Assembly: GCF_002531755.2 (NCBI RefSeq)
Contig: NZ_CP034998.1
Location: 2,480,001-2,544,000, forward strand
From: Rhizobium acidisoli
GTDB taxonomy: Bacteria > Pseudomonadota > Alphaproteobacteria > Rhizobiales > Rhizobiaceae
DNA: 64,000 bases
Reading direction: 5' to 3'
This document shows, piece after piece, positions 17,195-25,925 of the stretch; positions within the stretch are counted from its first letter, which is position 1; the number at the start of each line of letters is the position of its first letter. The notes under the pieces are model-generated. The model was not told where the DNA came from. It saw nothing but the letters and a program-made list of their open reading frames with translations, and did not search any database. The position numbers and the translations under genes were made by a program.

Positions 17195-17884
17195 ATGAGC
17201 AATGCAATGCGCAGTGAACCCCCTATCGAAGATCCGAAAACACGGCCGGTCGACACCAAGCTCGAAGTGGTCGTCATCCCCGTTTCCGACGTCGACCGCG
17301 CCAAACGTTTTTACGACGGCCTCGGCTGGCGGCTCGACGCCGACTTCGCCAATGATGCCGATTTCCGGGTAATCCAGTTTACCCCGCCCAGCTCCGGCTG
17401 CGCGATCATTTTCGGCAAGAACATAACCGCAGCCGCACCCGGCTCCGCCCAGGGTCTCTACCTCATCGTCTCCGACATCGAGGCCGCCCGCCGCGATCTC
17501 ATCGCCCGCGGCGTCGAAGTCAGCGACGTGTTCCATGACGCTGCCGGCGTCTATGCCGGCAAGGACGAACCCTATCTCTTCGGACGGCTGAGGCTTGCCG
17601 GCCGCGATCCCGATCATCGCAGCTATCGCTCCTTCGCCTCGTTCAAGGATCCCGACGGCAACGGCTGGCTGTTCCAGGAAGTCACCCAGCGCCTGCCCGG
17701 ACGCATCGACGCCGACGAGACGGCCTTTGCGACCTCGAGCGACCTTGCATCAGCGCTGCGCCGCGCGGCCACCGCCCACGGCGAACACGAGAAACGCAAC
17801 GGCGGCAAGCACGACGAAAACTGGCCGGACTGGTACGCCGAATATATGGTCAGCGAACGGGCCGGCAGGGAACTGCCATTGTAG
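17195..17884 (+). CDS. Glyoxalase/VOC superfamily protein
   Basis: A 229-residue vicinal-oxygen-chelate protein. Residues about 23-165 hold the paired beta-alpha-beta-beta-beta units: LEVVVIPVSDVDRAKRFYDG at the start and SFASFKDPDGNGWLFQEV at the end, with the metal-ligand Glu in the last strand. The C-terminal 60 residues are an acidic and charged extension (GEHEKRNGGKHDENWPDWYA) seen in a rhizobial/bradyrhizobial subgroup. Ribosome-binding site AAGGAG precedes the ATG. Substrate unknown. Confidence 0.88.
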   Translation: MSNAMRSEPPIEDPKTRPVDTKLEVVVIPVSDVDRAKRFYDGLGWRLDADFANDADFRVIQFTPPSSGCAIIFGKNITAAAPGSAQGLYLIVSDIEAARRDLIARGVEVSDVFHDAAGVYAGKDEPYLFGRLRLAGRDPDHRSYRSFASFKDPDGNGWLFQEVTQRLPGRIDADETAFATSSDLASALRRAATAHGEHEKRNGGKHDENWPDWYAEYMVSERAGRELPL

Positions 17885-17990
17885 ATGGCGGTAGGCGCCA
17901 AGAGCACCCGCCTCGCCTTTCGATGGCCCCTGAGGAGTCATCTCAGGGCGAAGCTTTCTTGGATGCCGCACCTCTCATCTTTACCGGCAC

Positions 17991-18190
17991 GCCATGTGGT
18001 ACCCCCCTCTGGCCTGCCGGCCATCTCCCCCACAAGGGTGGAGATCGACAGGAGGCTTGACCATCGCTCCCTCTCGAACGGCAGCGACAATCACAATTCT
18101 CAGCTGTTTGGGGAAGCCGTCGCGCCCAGCCGATCTCCCTCCTTGTGGGGGAGATGTCCGGCAGGACAGAGGGGGGTGCCACACCACATG
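17991..18190. repeat. Paired inverted intergenic repeat (ABC-like element)
   Basis: A block at 17991-18050 (CATGTGGTACCCCCCTCTGG ... TCTCCCCCAC) returns as its imperfect complement at 18132-18190 (GTGGGGGAGATGTCC ... ACCACATG), so about 55 bp could pair across an 80-bp loop. A degenerate RIME-like piece precedes it at about 17903-17953. This fills the 341-bp gap between the VOC gene and the DUF1194 gene; no coding capacity is supported. Confidence 0.75.
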
Positions 18191-18225
18191 TCCTCTCATC
18201 CCAAATCACGCCAGCGAGCCACCCC

Positions 18226-19002
18226 TCACCGATCGAAAAAATCCCGCCACTGTTTCTCGCCAACCAGGCAATCCGTCACGGGCCCAGCCCCAGCAATTCT
18301 CTGCACCGTCGCCGGCGGGGAAAGGCCGCTGATCTCCAGCACCAGCTTGCGGCGCACGGCAACGGCGAAATCCTCGATCTTGTGGACCGGCAGCACGAAG
18401 GCGCCGGGGCCGCCGATCACGCAGTCGGCATAATATGTATCGAGCCCGTTGGGAGCATCGGAGGGCCGCAGCATGATGGCAAGGCCGTTGATGATCATGC
18501 CTGATGCAACCGCCTTGTCGCGCGCCGGTATAACCGGATTGCCGGAATTGTTCGGGCCGTCGCCGGAGACGTCGATCACCTCCCGCCTGCCTCGAAACGG
18601 GCTGGTGATGATCATGCTGGCGCCCTGGCCGATCGCTGTGGATATCGAAGTGCGCCGTTGCGTGGCGATCGGCCGGGCTTCGATCTTGCCGGCAAAGGCA
18701 ATCGCGTCCTCTTCCGTCTCGATCACCTGCCAGTCGATCACCGAATCCTGGACGACATAGCCCGCCCATTCGAAATAGCTGATGGCAATGCGGCCGGTCA
18801 GACCGCCCTTCACCGCATCAAGGAATTCCTTGTGCTTGAGCGCCTCGACATAGCCCTCGCGCTGAATGCCGATCTCTTCGAAATCCATCGACCGCGAGGT
18901 GTCGACGGCAAGGACGAGGCTGACGTCGACCTCGTTTGTCCCCGCCTGCGCTGCCGGGACGAGGCCGGAAAGACCCATGAGCACCGCAACTGTCGTCAGC
19001 AT
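18226..19002 (-). CDS. DUF1194 (VWA-like) exported protein
   Basis: A 258-residue protein with a signal peptide (LTTVAVLMGLSGLVPAAQA) and a von Willebrand A-like domain. The MIDAS-type motif is seen as DTSRSM (residues about 34-39 of the precursor), with ISVSGDGPNNSG-like DVSGDGPNNSG later, and the fold ends before VGEKQWRDFF. DUF1194 proteins are exported and of unknown role. ATG at 19002 gives the proper signal peptide; the extension to 19086 does not. It is a single gene. Confidence 0.85.
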   Translation of the reverse strand: MLTTVAVLMGLSGLVPAAQAGTNEVDVSLVLAVDTSRSMDFEEIGIQREGYVEALKHKEFLDAVKGGLTGRIAISYFEWAGYVVQDSVIDWQVIETEEDAIAFAGKIEARPIATQRRTSISTAIGQGASMIITSPFRGRREVIDVSGDGPNNSGNPVIPARDKAVASGMIINGLAIMLRPSDAPNGLDTYYADCVIGGPGAFVLPVHKIEDFAVAVRRKLVLEISGLSPPATVQRIAGAGPVTDCLVGEKQWRDFFDR

Positions 19003-19110
19003 CGGTAAATCCCCGCGCCATCCAAGCCAGCAAACTGTAACACAGCTTGATCGACCAGGGGCGCCGGCCCGCAGGCGCGGCTTCAATTTTCGGTGATGGC
19101 ATCGGGTGCC

Positions 19111-20013
19111 TCAATGCAGGGGGAGCCACAAGGGGGTCTTCCACGCCTTCAGCGCCTCGAGAAAGACCTGCAGGCGCAAGGGCAGGAAGCGGCGTGTCGG
19201 ATAGACCGCATGCACGAATATCTCCTCGGATGACCAGTCCGGCAACAGGCGGATGAGTTCACCTCTTCTGATCTCATCGTCGCAATAGGTAGAAGGCAGC
19301 AGGCCGATGCCGTGTCCGCGATAGGTAAAGGCGCTCACCGCCTCGAAATCCCGGCTCGAGACCGGCCCCGACACCTGCTGGCGGACCGACTTGCGGCCGC
19401 TGACGAGATGCCATTCCGCTTCGCCGTTGCGGCCGTTCAGCAGCACGCACTGGTGATCCTTCAAGTCTTCGGGCTTCGAGGGAAGCGCCCTGCCCTTCAT
19501 ATAGTCCGGCGCGGCGACCAGATAGCGCACGCTCTTTCCGAGCCGCTGCGCGACGATCGAAGAATCCTTGAGTTCGCCGAAGCGGATACCGAGATCGATA
19601 TTCTCGGCGATCAGATCGAGGAACAGGTTGGTGACGAAGAGATCGATCCGGATTTCGGGATAGGTCTTCAGGAAGGTCGAAACGAATTCGTAGAAAACCT
19701 CCTGCCCGAAGATGACGGGCACGGAGATCTTCAGCAAGCCCTCCGGTTTTCTCTGGGTTTCCGTCAGTGCCTGCTCGGCGTCGATAAGATGGGCGAGCGG
19801 CTCGCTGCACTGATCGAAATAGGCGCTGCCCTGCGCGGTTAGGCTGAGCTTACGCGTCGTGCGCTGCAGCAGCGTCACGCCGAGTTGCTCCTCCAGCGAC
19901 GTCACCTTCCGGCTGACGGTCGAGACCGGCATGCCGAGAGAATGGGCGGCGCGGCTGAAGCTGCCGTACCGCGCCACCGTCACGAAAACCGCGATGTCGT
20001 TCAGGTCCGCCAT
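19111..20013 (-). CDS. LysR family transcriptional regulator
   Basis: A 300-residue LysR regulator of the CrgA/aaeR-like group. The N-terminal HTH reads MADLNDIAVFVTVARYGSFS then VSTVSRKVTSLEEQLGVTLLQ; the effector domain follows with IDLGIRFGELKDSS and HGIGLLPS blocks. The start ATG at 20013 (MADLND) is preferred to 20037 because the family begins there. A perfect 8-2-8 palindrome lies 9-26 bp upstream. It is divergent from the SDR-RidA pair (193-bp gap) and probably regulates it. Confidence 0.92.
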   Translation of the reverse strand: MADLNDIAVFVTVARYGSFSRAAHSLGMPVSTVSRKVTSLEEQLGVTLLQRTTRKLSLTAQGSAYFDQCSEPLAHLIDAEQALTETQRKPEGLLKISVPVIFGQEVFYEFVSTFLKTYPEIRIDLFVTNLFLDLIAENIDLGIRFGELKDSSIVAQRLGKSVRYLVAAPDYMKGRALPSKPEDLKDHQCVLLNGRNGEAEWHLVSGRKSVRQQVSGPVSSRDFEAVSAFTYRGHGIGLLPSTYCDDEIRRGELIRLLPDWSSEEIFVHAVYPTRRFLPLRLQVFLEALKAWKTPLWLPLH

Positions 20014-20021
20014 GCAGCGAT

Positions 20022-20039
20022 TTTTGCATAGATGCAAAA
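20022..20039. promoter_or_regulatory. TTTTGCAT-AG-ATGCAAAA palindrome (candidate LysR operator)
   Basis: A perfect 8-2-8 inverted repeat directly upstream of the LysR start codon, overlapping its ribosome-binding region. Placement suggests autorepression, with the divergent SDR-RidA promoter 170 bp away. LysR proteins often bind such T-N11-A palindromes near their own start. Confidence 0.6.
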
Positions 20040-20206
20040 GAGAATCCAGATATTTCCATCTAATCGAGGAATGGAGTTTTCGCCATATTCACCTTGCGAA
20101 AACAATCACACCCCGATGGAGGCGCATTCGCAGCCGCCCCATCTCGAGCGACCCGGCCTTCGCAAGCGCAAGACCTCCGTTGCCCGACCAAATTATGGAG
20201 TTCAAC

Positions 20207-20932
20207 ATGACTAACGCAAAGACTGTCATCGTCACGGGCGCCTCCCAGGGTATCGGAGCCGGGCTCGTCAACGCCTTCATCGAGCGCGGCTATAATGTCG
20301 TCGCCACCTCGCGCCAGGTCAGCGCCTCGGATGCCTTTCAGGCTTCAGACAAGCTGGCGCTCGTCGACGGCGATATCGGCGATGCCGAAACCGCCGCACG
20401 GGTCGCACAGGCCGCAATCGACCGGTTCGGCTCGATCGACGCCCTCGTCAACAATGCCGGCATTTTCTTCAGCAAACCGTTCGTGGATTACACCATGACC
20501 GATTTCCGCAAGCTGTCCTCGACCAACCTCGAAGGCTTCATCCACCTGACGCAGCTGGTCGTCCGGCAGATGCTCGCCCAGAAGTCCGGCGGCAGCATCG
20601 TCAGCATCACCACACCGCTGATCGACCATCCGATCGCCGGTTTCTCGGCTTCGGTGGCGATGATGACCAAGGGCGGCATCGACGCGATCTCGAAGAACCT
20701 GGCGATGGAATATGCAAGCGAGGGAATCCGCGTCAACACGGTGGCTCCCGGTGTCGTCGATACGCCGCTGCACAAGGACAATCCGAAGGACTTCCTCAGC
20801 ACGCTGTCGCCAATGGCTGGCATTTCCAACGTTGGGGAAGTCGTCGATGCGGTCGTCTTTCTGACCGAAGCTCCGCGCGTAACCGGGGAGGTGCTGCACG
20901 TCGACGGCGGCGCACATCTGGGCAAATGGTAA
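20207..20932 (+). CDS. SDR family oxidoreductase lacking the canonical catalytic Tyr
   Basis: A 241-residue classical-type short-chain dehydrogenase. The cofactor loop GASQGIG (residues 11-17), NNAG (82-85) and the C-terminal DVDGG-like HVDGGAH block are intact. At the active site the YxxxK motif reads AMMTK: Lys155 is present but position 151 is Ala, and the usual Ser-Ser is Thr-Thr. Such non-Tyr members may be inactive, use another residue, or work on an unusual substrate. GGAG six bases before the ATG at 20207 fixes the start. The stop overlaps the RidA gene start, so the two are co-translated, under the divergent LysR. Confidence 0.9.
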   Translation: MTNAKTVIVTGASQGIGAGLVNAFIERGYNVVATSRQVSASDAFQASDKLALVDGDIGDAETAARVAQAAIDRFGSIDALVNNAGIFFSKPFVDYTMTDFRKLSSTNLEGFIHLTQLVVRQMLAQKSGGSIVSITTPLIDHPIAGFSASVAMMTKGGIDAISKNLAMEYASEGIRVNTVAPGVVDTPLHKDNPKDFLSTLSPMAGISNVGEVVDAVVFLTEAPRVTGEVLHVDGGAHLGKW

Positions 20933-21414
20933 ACCACCCGCAAGCGCAGGCAGCCGGCGCAGAACGGCGGCTGCAGGAACTCGGCATCACCCTTCCCCCG
21001 CCGCCGACACCTCTGGGGGCCTATGTCGAGGCGGTCAGATCAGGCAAGCTGGTCTTCTTCAGCGGCATGTTGCCGGTTATCGACCGCAAGCCGCGCTATG
21101 TCGGCCGCGTCGGCGGCGCACTGACGACTGAAGACGGCAGGAAGGCCGCCGAAACGGCGACACTCAGCGCACTTGCAGCCGCCAAGGACTATCTCGGCTC
21201 GCTGGACAGGGTCGCAAAAGTCGTCAAGCTCGGCGTCTATATCGCCACCGAAGGCGATTTCCGCGACCACCCGAAGGTCGCGGACGGAGCGTCGGAAATG
21301 CTGCTCCAGGTCTTCGGCGAGGAAAAGCTCTCCGGCCGCGTCGTGCTCGGCGTCGCCAGCCTGCCGCTCGGCGTGCCGATCGAGCTTGAGCTGATTGTTG
21401 AGGTCGAGGACTAA
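20926..21414 (+). CDS. RidA (YjgF/YER057c/UK114) family protein
   Basis: A 162-residue RidA-like protein of the longer subgroup. LVFFSGMLP, GRVGGALTTEDGRKAAETAT and the C-terminal GVASLPLGVPIELELIVEV match the chorismate-mutase-like trimer fold. RidA proteins deaminate reactive enamine/imine intermediates. The canonical RidA Arg before the C-terminus is not obvious in the usual place (the segment reads ASLPLGVPIE), so it may belong to the Rid4-7 type that lacks it. Its ATG lies inside the last codons of the SDR gene. A strong terminator follows. Confidence 0.88.
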   Translation: MVNHPQAQAAGAERRLQELGITLPPPPTPLGAYVEAVRSGKLVFFSGMLPVIDRKPRYVGRVGGALTTEDGRKAAETATLSALAAAKDYLGSLDRVAKVVKLGVYIATEGDFRDHPKVADGASEMLLQVFGEEKLSGRVVLGVASLPLGVPIELELIVEVED

Positions 21415-21419
21415 AAACG

Positions 21420-21450
21420 GACGGGCGCGCTTCGGCGCGCCCGTCTTCTT
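21420..21450 (+). terminator. Rho-independent terminator after SDR-RidA
   Basis: GACGGGCGCGC-TTCG-GCGCGCCCGTC is an 11-bp perfect stem with a stable UUCG tetraloop followed by TTCTT, six bases after the RidA stop. Confidence 0.9.
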
Positions 21451-21499
21451 GGTTTCGCTGGCCTCAGCCGGCTGAAAAGCGCAAAGCATCACCCACGCC

Positions 21500-22039
21500 T
21501 CACACCGCCACCAACAGCAGCACGTAGGCGATCACACTCACCATCAAGCCACGAAACGCAAAGGTCACGCAGCGGTATTTGCTGCGGGCGATGGCGGAGA
21601 GGATATTGGCGTTTTCGAGATATTGGTCGAAAAGATAGCGCTCGTCGCGCCTGATTGCCGCGTCGAAGAACAGCTCGCGGTGGTTCTGCCAGGCGCCCCA
21701 GAACAGCGAGGTCGAGCTATCCAAACGGCGCGGCAGCACGACGAGGATCGCCGACAGGATTGAGAAGACCGAGGCTGCGGCAAGCAGGCCGGAAAACAGC
21801 ATGCTGCCTGACGTGCCGGTGATATAGCGCGCCGGGCTGAAGACCGCCCTCACCTCACTGGAACTCACCAGGAAGGCCAGCATAAATGTGAAGATATAGG
21901 CAGCCTTCTGATCGGAGATCTTGACCTGATCGTAAAATATATCATTGATTTTCTTGATATGGTCGAAATACTCGACGCCGATATCCGCGCTCGACGGCTG
22001 GCTTAACATAACCTCAGTTGCAGTTTCGAATTCGCTCAC
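21500..22039 (-). CDS. PycTM-like (DUF5706-type) three-helix membrane protein
   Basis: A 179-residue membrane protein. Its plan matches the Pycsar-effector transmembrane domain family: an N-terminal amphipathic stretch with SDQKAAYIFTFMLAFLV (first helix, containing the family's DxKA motif), a second helix (LFSGLLAAASVFSILSAILV) ending in LPRR, an acidic cytoplasmic middle with LFWGAW and ENANILSAIARSKYR, and a C-terminal helix (GLMVSVIAYVLLLVAV). In known Pycsar systems such proteins respond to cyclic pyrimidine nucleotides by damaging the membrane. Here no small PycC cyclase is adjacent, but the divergent operon encodes a CHASE2 class III cyclase. Family assignment is by my reading of the pattern only. 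Confidence 0.72.
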   Translation of the reverse strand: MSEFETATEVMLSQPSSADIGVEYFDHIKKINDIFYDQVKISDQKAAYIFTFMLAFLVSSSEVRAVFSPARYITGTSGSMLFSGLLAAASVFSILSAILVVLPRRLDSSTSLFWGAWQNHRELFFDAAIRRDERYLFDQYLENANILSAIARSKYRCVTFAFRGLMVSVIAYVLLLVAV

Positions 22040-22166
22040 GTGAATACTCCGTCCACAAGTGTTTTCCTGATATTACACTTGGGCGCGAAAGCAAGAACAC
22101 GTGTGCAATACGCTTGACTTTTCCACTCTACACGGACAAACGGGAAGTGGGGATGGGGTTTCAGTT

Positions 22167-25100
22167 ATGCGGGGTTATTCCAAGAACATCTGTCGCGCGG
22201 GGATGGCGCTGTCGCTTGCTTTGCCCGGTTTCGCGCCGTCGGCAATGGCCGAGCCGGTACAGCGTGCAACACCGGTCGCCGGTTCCGTCATCGCCCGCAA
22301 GACCGGCGAAGAGGTCCGCTTCATCGACGTGTCGACTTGGCGTGTCGTCGATATCAATCAGGATCTCCTGACCGGCGACGTGCTGCGCACCAACGCCAAC
22401 GGCCAGCTCGCCATCGTCTTTTCCGATCACACCCAGGTTCGCCTCGGCCGCAATTCATCGCTGCAGGTCAAGAAGATGGCGGCAAGCGGCGACACGACAC
22501 TGGAGCTGCAATCGGGAACGATCTGGGCACGCGCCGAGCGCGGCGGCCAGGGCCTGACGGTCGAGACCCCTGCAGCCGCAGCCGCCATCCGCGGCACCGA
22601 CTGGACGATGACCGTCGAGGGCAGCAAAACCTCGATGATCGTGCTCGAAGGCCGCGTGGCGCTTAGCAACTCGCAGGGCAGCGTCGAGGTGAACGAGGGC
22701 GAAGGCGCGGTCGCCACCATCGGCCAGGCACCGCGCAAGCTGGTGATCGTCACGCCCGACGACCGCGAGCAGATGCTGTTCTATCTGAACCTTCGCGACG
22801 GCTTCGGCCTGATGCCGACTTCGCCGCTGCCGGCAGGCCGGATGGCCGACGAGCGCCGCCGGCTGTTGGCTTTGCCGCCGGAGCGTCGCACCGCCGAGGA
22901 CTGGTTGGAGCTTGCCGAAGTGCAGAGCGCCTTCGACGGCCGGCAGGTCGCCGCAGAGACGCTTCAGAAGGTTCGCCGGCGCAAGTTGACGACCCTCCAG
23001 AAGGCGCGCGTCGACTTGATCGATGCCACGATCGCCGGCGCCGAAAAACGCTACGACGAAGCCGCGAGGCTGTTTGCGGCGGCATTGCCACATCTCGATC
23101 CGGCCCGCCGGAACATGGCGCAGTATGGCGGCTATTTCGCCCGCTCGCTTGCCGATCCAGCCCATGTCGAAAAGCCGCCGTCATCGGCTGTCGGCCCCTA
23201 TGGCGCGATCATGCAGGCCTATACGGTGGGTTTCCTCAAGAATCCCCGCGCCTCCGTCGACCTGATCAAGGATGCCGAAAAGCGTTTTCCGGATGACCCC
23301 ACCCTTCCTGCGATCCGCGCCCAGCTGGCGCAGCTGATCGATGACCGCGCCCAGATGCAGGAGGCGGTGAACCGCGCGCTCTCGCTCGATCCCAACCATC
23401 CGATCGCCCTTGCTGCACGCGCCTCTTACAAGGCGAGCTACGAAAGCGATATCAACGGGGCGCTCGCCGATCTGAACCGTGCCATCGAATTTGCGCCGGG
23501 CGCCTCGGGATCGTTGAACTCGATGGGCCTGCTGCAGAGCGCCCGCGATGCCAATGGCGAGGCCGAGGCCGCCTTCCTGCGGGCGATCGCTCTCGATCCG
23601 CAGGATCCCGTCCCCCACGCCAACCTTGCCATCCTCTATCTCGACCAATCGCGCATGAAGGAGGCCAAGCGCGAGATCGATGCGGCGCTTGCCGCCGACC
23701 CCTCCTTCGACATCGCCCTCCTCGCCCGCGGCCGCTATTACCTGCAGACCGGCGAGCGCGACAAGGCGCTGGAGGACCTGCTGGCCGCCAGCACCGCCAA
23801 TCCCGCCCATTCGCAATCGCAGCTGATGCTCGCCGCCGCCCATTACGAAAAGGGCGACCGCATCCCCTCCGAGCAAGCGGTCGACAATGCCGACAGACTC
23901 GATAAGAACGATCCGGTCATCTCCTCCTTCCGCACCGCCGTCGATATCGACGATTACGACGCCGACGGCGCGATCCGCAACGCGCAGGAATTTCTCCGCC
24001 GCTCGCGCGCCCGCGGCGGCGACTACAGCGCCCTTGGCGCCAATCAGGATGCCGGCTCGACGCTGAACAACGCTTTTCGCCTGCAGGGCCTGGATGCCTG
24101 GGGCCGCTATTACGGGGACGCGGTCTTCAGTCCCTTCGAAGGCAGCGGCTATATCGACCAGTCGATCAAGGGCAGCATCTTCCCTTACGTCAACGCAACG
24201 AGCTTCAGCGACGACAATGTCATCCAGAACCGTGGCAACGCATCGAGCTATTCATCCTTTATCCAGGGCTTGCTGCTTGATCCGCACATGCTTTCCGGCC
24301 GCTCCCGTTCGGCAACGCTGCTGCGCACGCCGTTCATCGAAGGCTCGCTGGGCGGCGGCATCAACAGCGTCGACGGCCATGTGAGGGGTATCGGCGAGGC
24401 TGAAATCCAGGGTTTCTCGAACGAGACGATCCCGCTCAGCTTCTATGGCAACCTGACCTGGGAAGAACTGGCGCTCGATGGCGACTATCGCGATTTCGGC
24501 GGCTTCCAGACCGACAACAAGCTTATCGGCGGCAATGGCTATCTGACGGCAACGGTGACGCCCGACGATCGCGTGGTGGCCTATGTCAACCATGCCAAGA
24601 ACGATGGAACGCTGAACGCACTGACGCAAGGCTCGTCACTGACGGACTTCCTCAACCTCCTGGGCTTCGGGATTCCAACTGAAGTCTCTTCGGAATACAA
24701 TTATCGGCGCAATATCACCGAAACCACCAATGCCGGCCTCGGCTGGAGCCATACCTTCGGCTACGAAAATATCTTGAACGGCGCCTTCCTCTATTCGGAA
24801 AGCAAGTCGCGGACGTCCACCTCTCTTCAGGTCGACGATGCGCCGGTTCTCGGCCTGCGCGATCCCGACATTATTCCATTTTTGGACGGGACCGAGGATC
24901 TGTCTTCAAAAACCTATATCGGCGCGCTCAGCCATTCCATCGGCAGCGGACCGCTGACGTGGCGGTACGGCATCGAAGGCGGCTGGATCGATGCCAGCAC
25001 GACCACCTCTTCTCGCCTGCATGAACTCTTTCCGCGCGTCGTGATCATCCCAGAGACCACGACCGGCCCGGACACATTCAGCAACCGCGTCAATATCAGC

Positions 25101-25925
25101 CGCGCCTACATCGACGTGCTGCACGAGATTACACCCGATCTCAAGGGCGAATACGCTCTCTTCGGCACGCATATGGAGGGCGACGGAGTCGACGTCAACC
25201 GCCTGGAACCACGTTTCGGCCTTGCCTGGACACCCGCCCAGAACCATTGGCTGCGCGCCGCCTTCATGCGCCAGAGCCTCGACACCGGCGTACCCACACT
25301 TGCCCCGATCGGCGTCCTCGGATTACAGGCAAACCAATATTCGATCGGCCTCGAGGGGTATGCCGATACTGCGGCGCTGCAGTGGGACGCCGAATGGACC
25401 GACCGGTTCTTCACCTCGGTCGAATACCAGCACCAGGAATTGCATGATTTCTCGATCGATTTTCCGCTGATCTCGCTTCCGGCGGCCGACAGCCTGCCGC
25501 TGTCGCGCGGCAGCATCGACCGTGCCGCCCTCACCGCAAACCTGGCGCTCGGTGCCGGTTTCGGCCTTTCCGCCACCTATGCCTATATGGAATCGGAGAA
25601 CAAGGACCCGCTCGAGCCGAATTACGGCGGCTCCCTGCCCTTCATTCCCAAGAATTCCGGCCAGATCGCGTTGACCTGGGTCAACGAAGCCAAGGTCAAG
25701 GCAACGATTGCCGCCAATTATGTCGGCGAGCGCGACGGCGACGATCTCGGCACCAAGCTCGACGATTACTGGAGCCTCGACGCCCATCTGATCTGGGAAC
25801 CGCTGGACAAGCGCATCGCGCTCGAGGCCGCCGCCTATAACCTGCTCGACGAGGACTTCGAGATCACGCCCGGTGTGCCCGGCTGGGGCCGCGCCTTCAA
25901 GGGCACGCTCAAAGTCCGCTTCTGA
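22167..25925 (+). CDS. FecR domain - TPR - outer-membrane beta-barrel protein
   Basis: A 1252-residue exported protein with three parts. After a signal peptide (ending SAMAEP, about residue 28) comes a FecR-type domain at about residues 45-158 (GDVLRTNANGQLAIVF, VRLGRNSSLQV, ETPAAAAAIRGTDW). Residues about 250-610 are tetratricopeptide repeats (for instance NHPIALAARASYKASY and DPQDPVPHANLAILYLDQ). Residues about 630-1252 are aromatic-rich alternating strands resembling a TonB-receptor-like barrel, ending LKVRF with the terminal Phe of outer-membrane proteins. ATG at 22167 gives the signal peptide; GTG at 22101 is possible. The stop overlaps the cyclase start (TGATG), so both products are made together. 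Confidence 0.88.
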   Translation: MRGYSKNICRAGMALSLALPGFAPSAMAEPVQRATPVAGSVIARKTGEEVRFIDVSTWRVVDINQDLLTGDVLRTNANGQLAIVFSDHTQVRLGRNSSLQVKKMAASGDTTLELQSGTIWARAERGGQGLTVETPAAAAAIRGTDWTMTVEGSKTSMIVLEGRVALSNSQGSVEVNEGEGAVATIGQAPRKLVIVTPDDREQMLFYLNLRDGFGLMPTSPLPAGRMADERRRLLALPPERRTAEDWLELAEVQSAFDGRQVAAETLQKVRRRKLTTLQKARVDLIDATIAGAEKRYDEAARLFAAALPHLDPARRNMAQYGGYFARSLADPAHVEKPPSSAVGPYGAIMQAYTVGFLKNPRASVDLIKDAEKRFPDDPTLPAIRAQLAQLIDDRAQMQEAVNRALSLDPNHPIALAARASYKASYESDINGALADLNRAIEFAPGASGSLNSMGLLQSARDANGEAEAAFLRAIALDPQDPVPHANLAILYLDQSRMKEAKREIDAALAADPSFDIALLARGRYYLQTGERDKALEDLLAASTANPAHSQSQLMLAAAHYEKGDRIPSEQAVDNADRLDKNDPVISSFRTAVDIDDYDADGAIRNAQEFLRRSRARGGDYSALGANQDAGSTLNNAFRLQGLDAWGRYYGDAVFSPFEGSGYIDQSIKGSIFPYVNATSFSDDNVIQNRGNASSYSSFIQGLLLDPHMLSGRSRSATLLRTPFIEGSLGGGINSVDGHVRGIGEAEIQGFSNETIPLSFYGNLTWEELALDGDYRDFGGFQTDNKLIGGNGYLTATVTPDDRVVAYVNHAKNDGTLNALTQGSSLTDFLNLLGFGIPTEVSSEYNYRRNITETTNAGLGWSHTFGYENILNGAFLYSESKSRTSTSLQVDDAPVLGLRDPDIIPFLDGTEDLSSKTYIGALSHSIGSGPLTWRYGIEGGWIDASTTTSSRLHELFPRVVIIPETTTGPDTFSNRVNISRAYIDVLHEITPDLKGEYALFGTHMEGDGVDVNRLEPRFGLAWTPAQNHWLRAAFMRQSLDTGVPTLAPIGVLGLQANQYSIGLEGYADTAALQWDAEWTDRFFTSVEYQHQELHDFSIDFPLISLPAADSLPLSRGSIDRAALTANLALGAGFGLSATYAYMESENKDPLEPNYGGSLPFIPKNSGQIALTWVNEAKVKATIAANYVGERDGDDLGTKLDDYWSLDAHLIWEPLDKRIALEAAAYNLLDEDFEITPGVPGWGRAFKGTLKVRF

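Noticed and set aside
21500..22039. Declaring a complete Pycsar defence system
   Set aside because: No small PycC-type cyclase is adjacent and the nearby cyclase is a CHASE2 sensor in a different operon; only the effector-like protein is supported.
22101..22166. GTG start at 22101 for the FecR-barrel protein
   Set aside because: It would place 22 hydrophilic residues before the signal peptide; ATG at 22167 gives a normal exported N-terminus.
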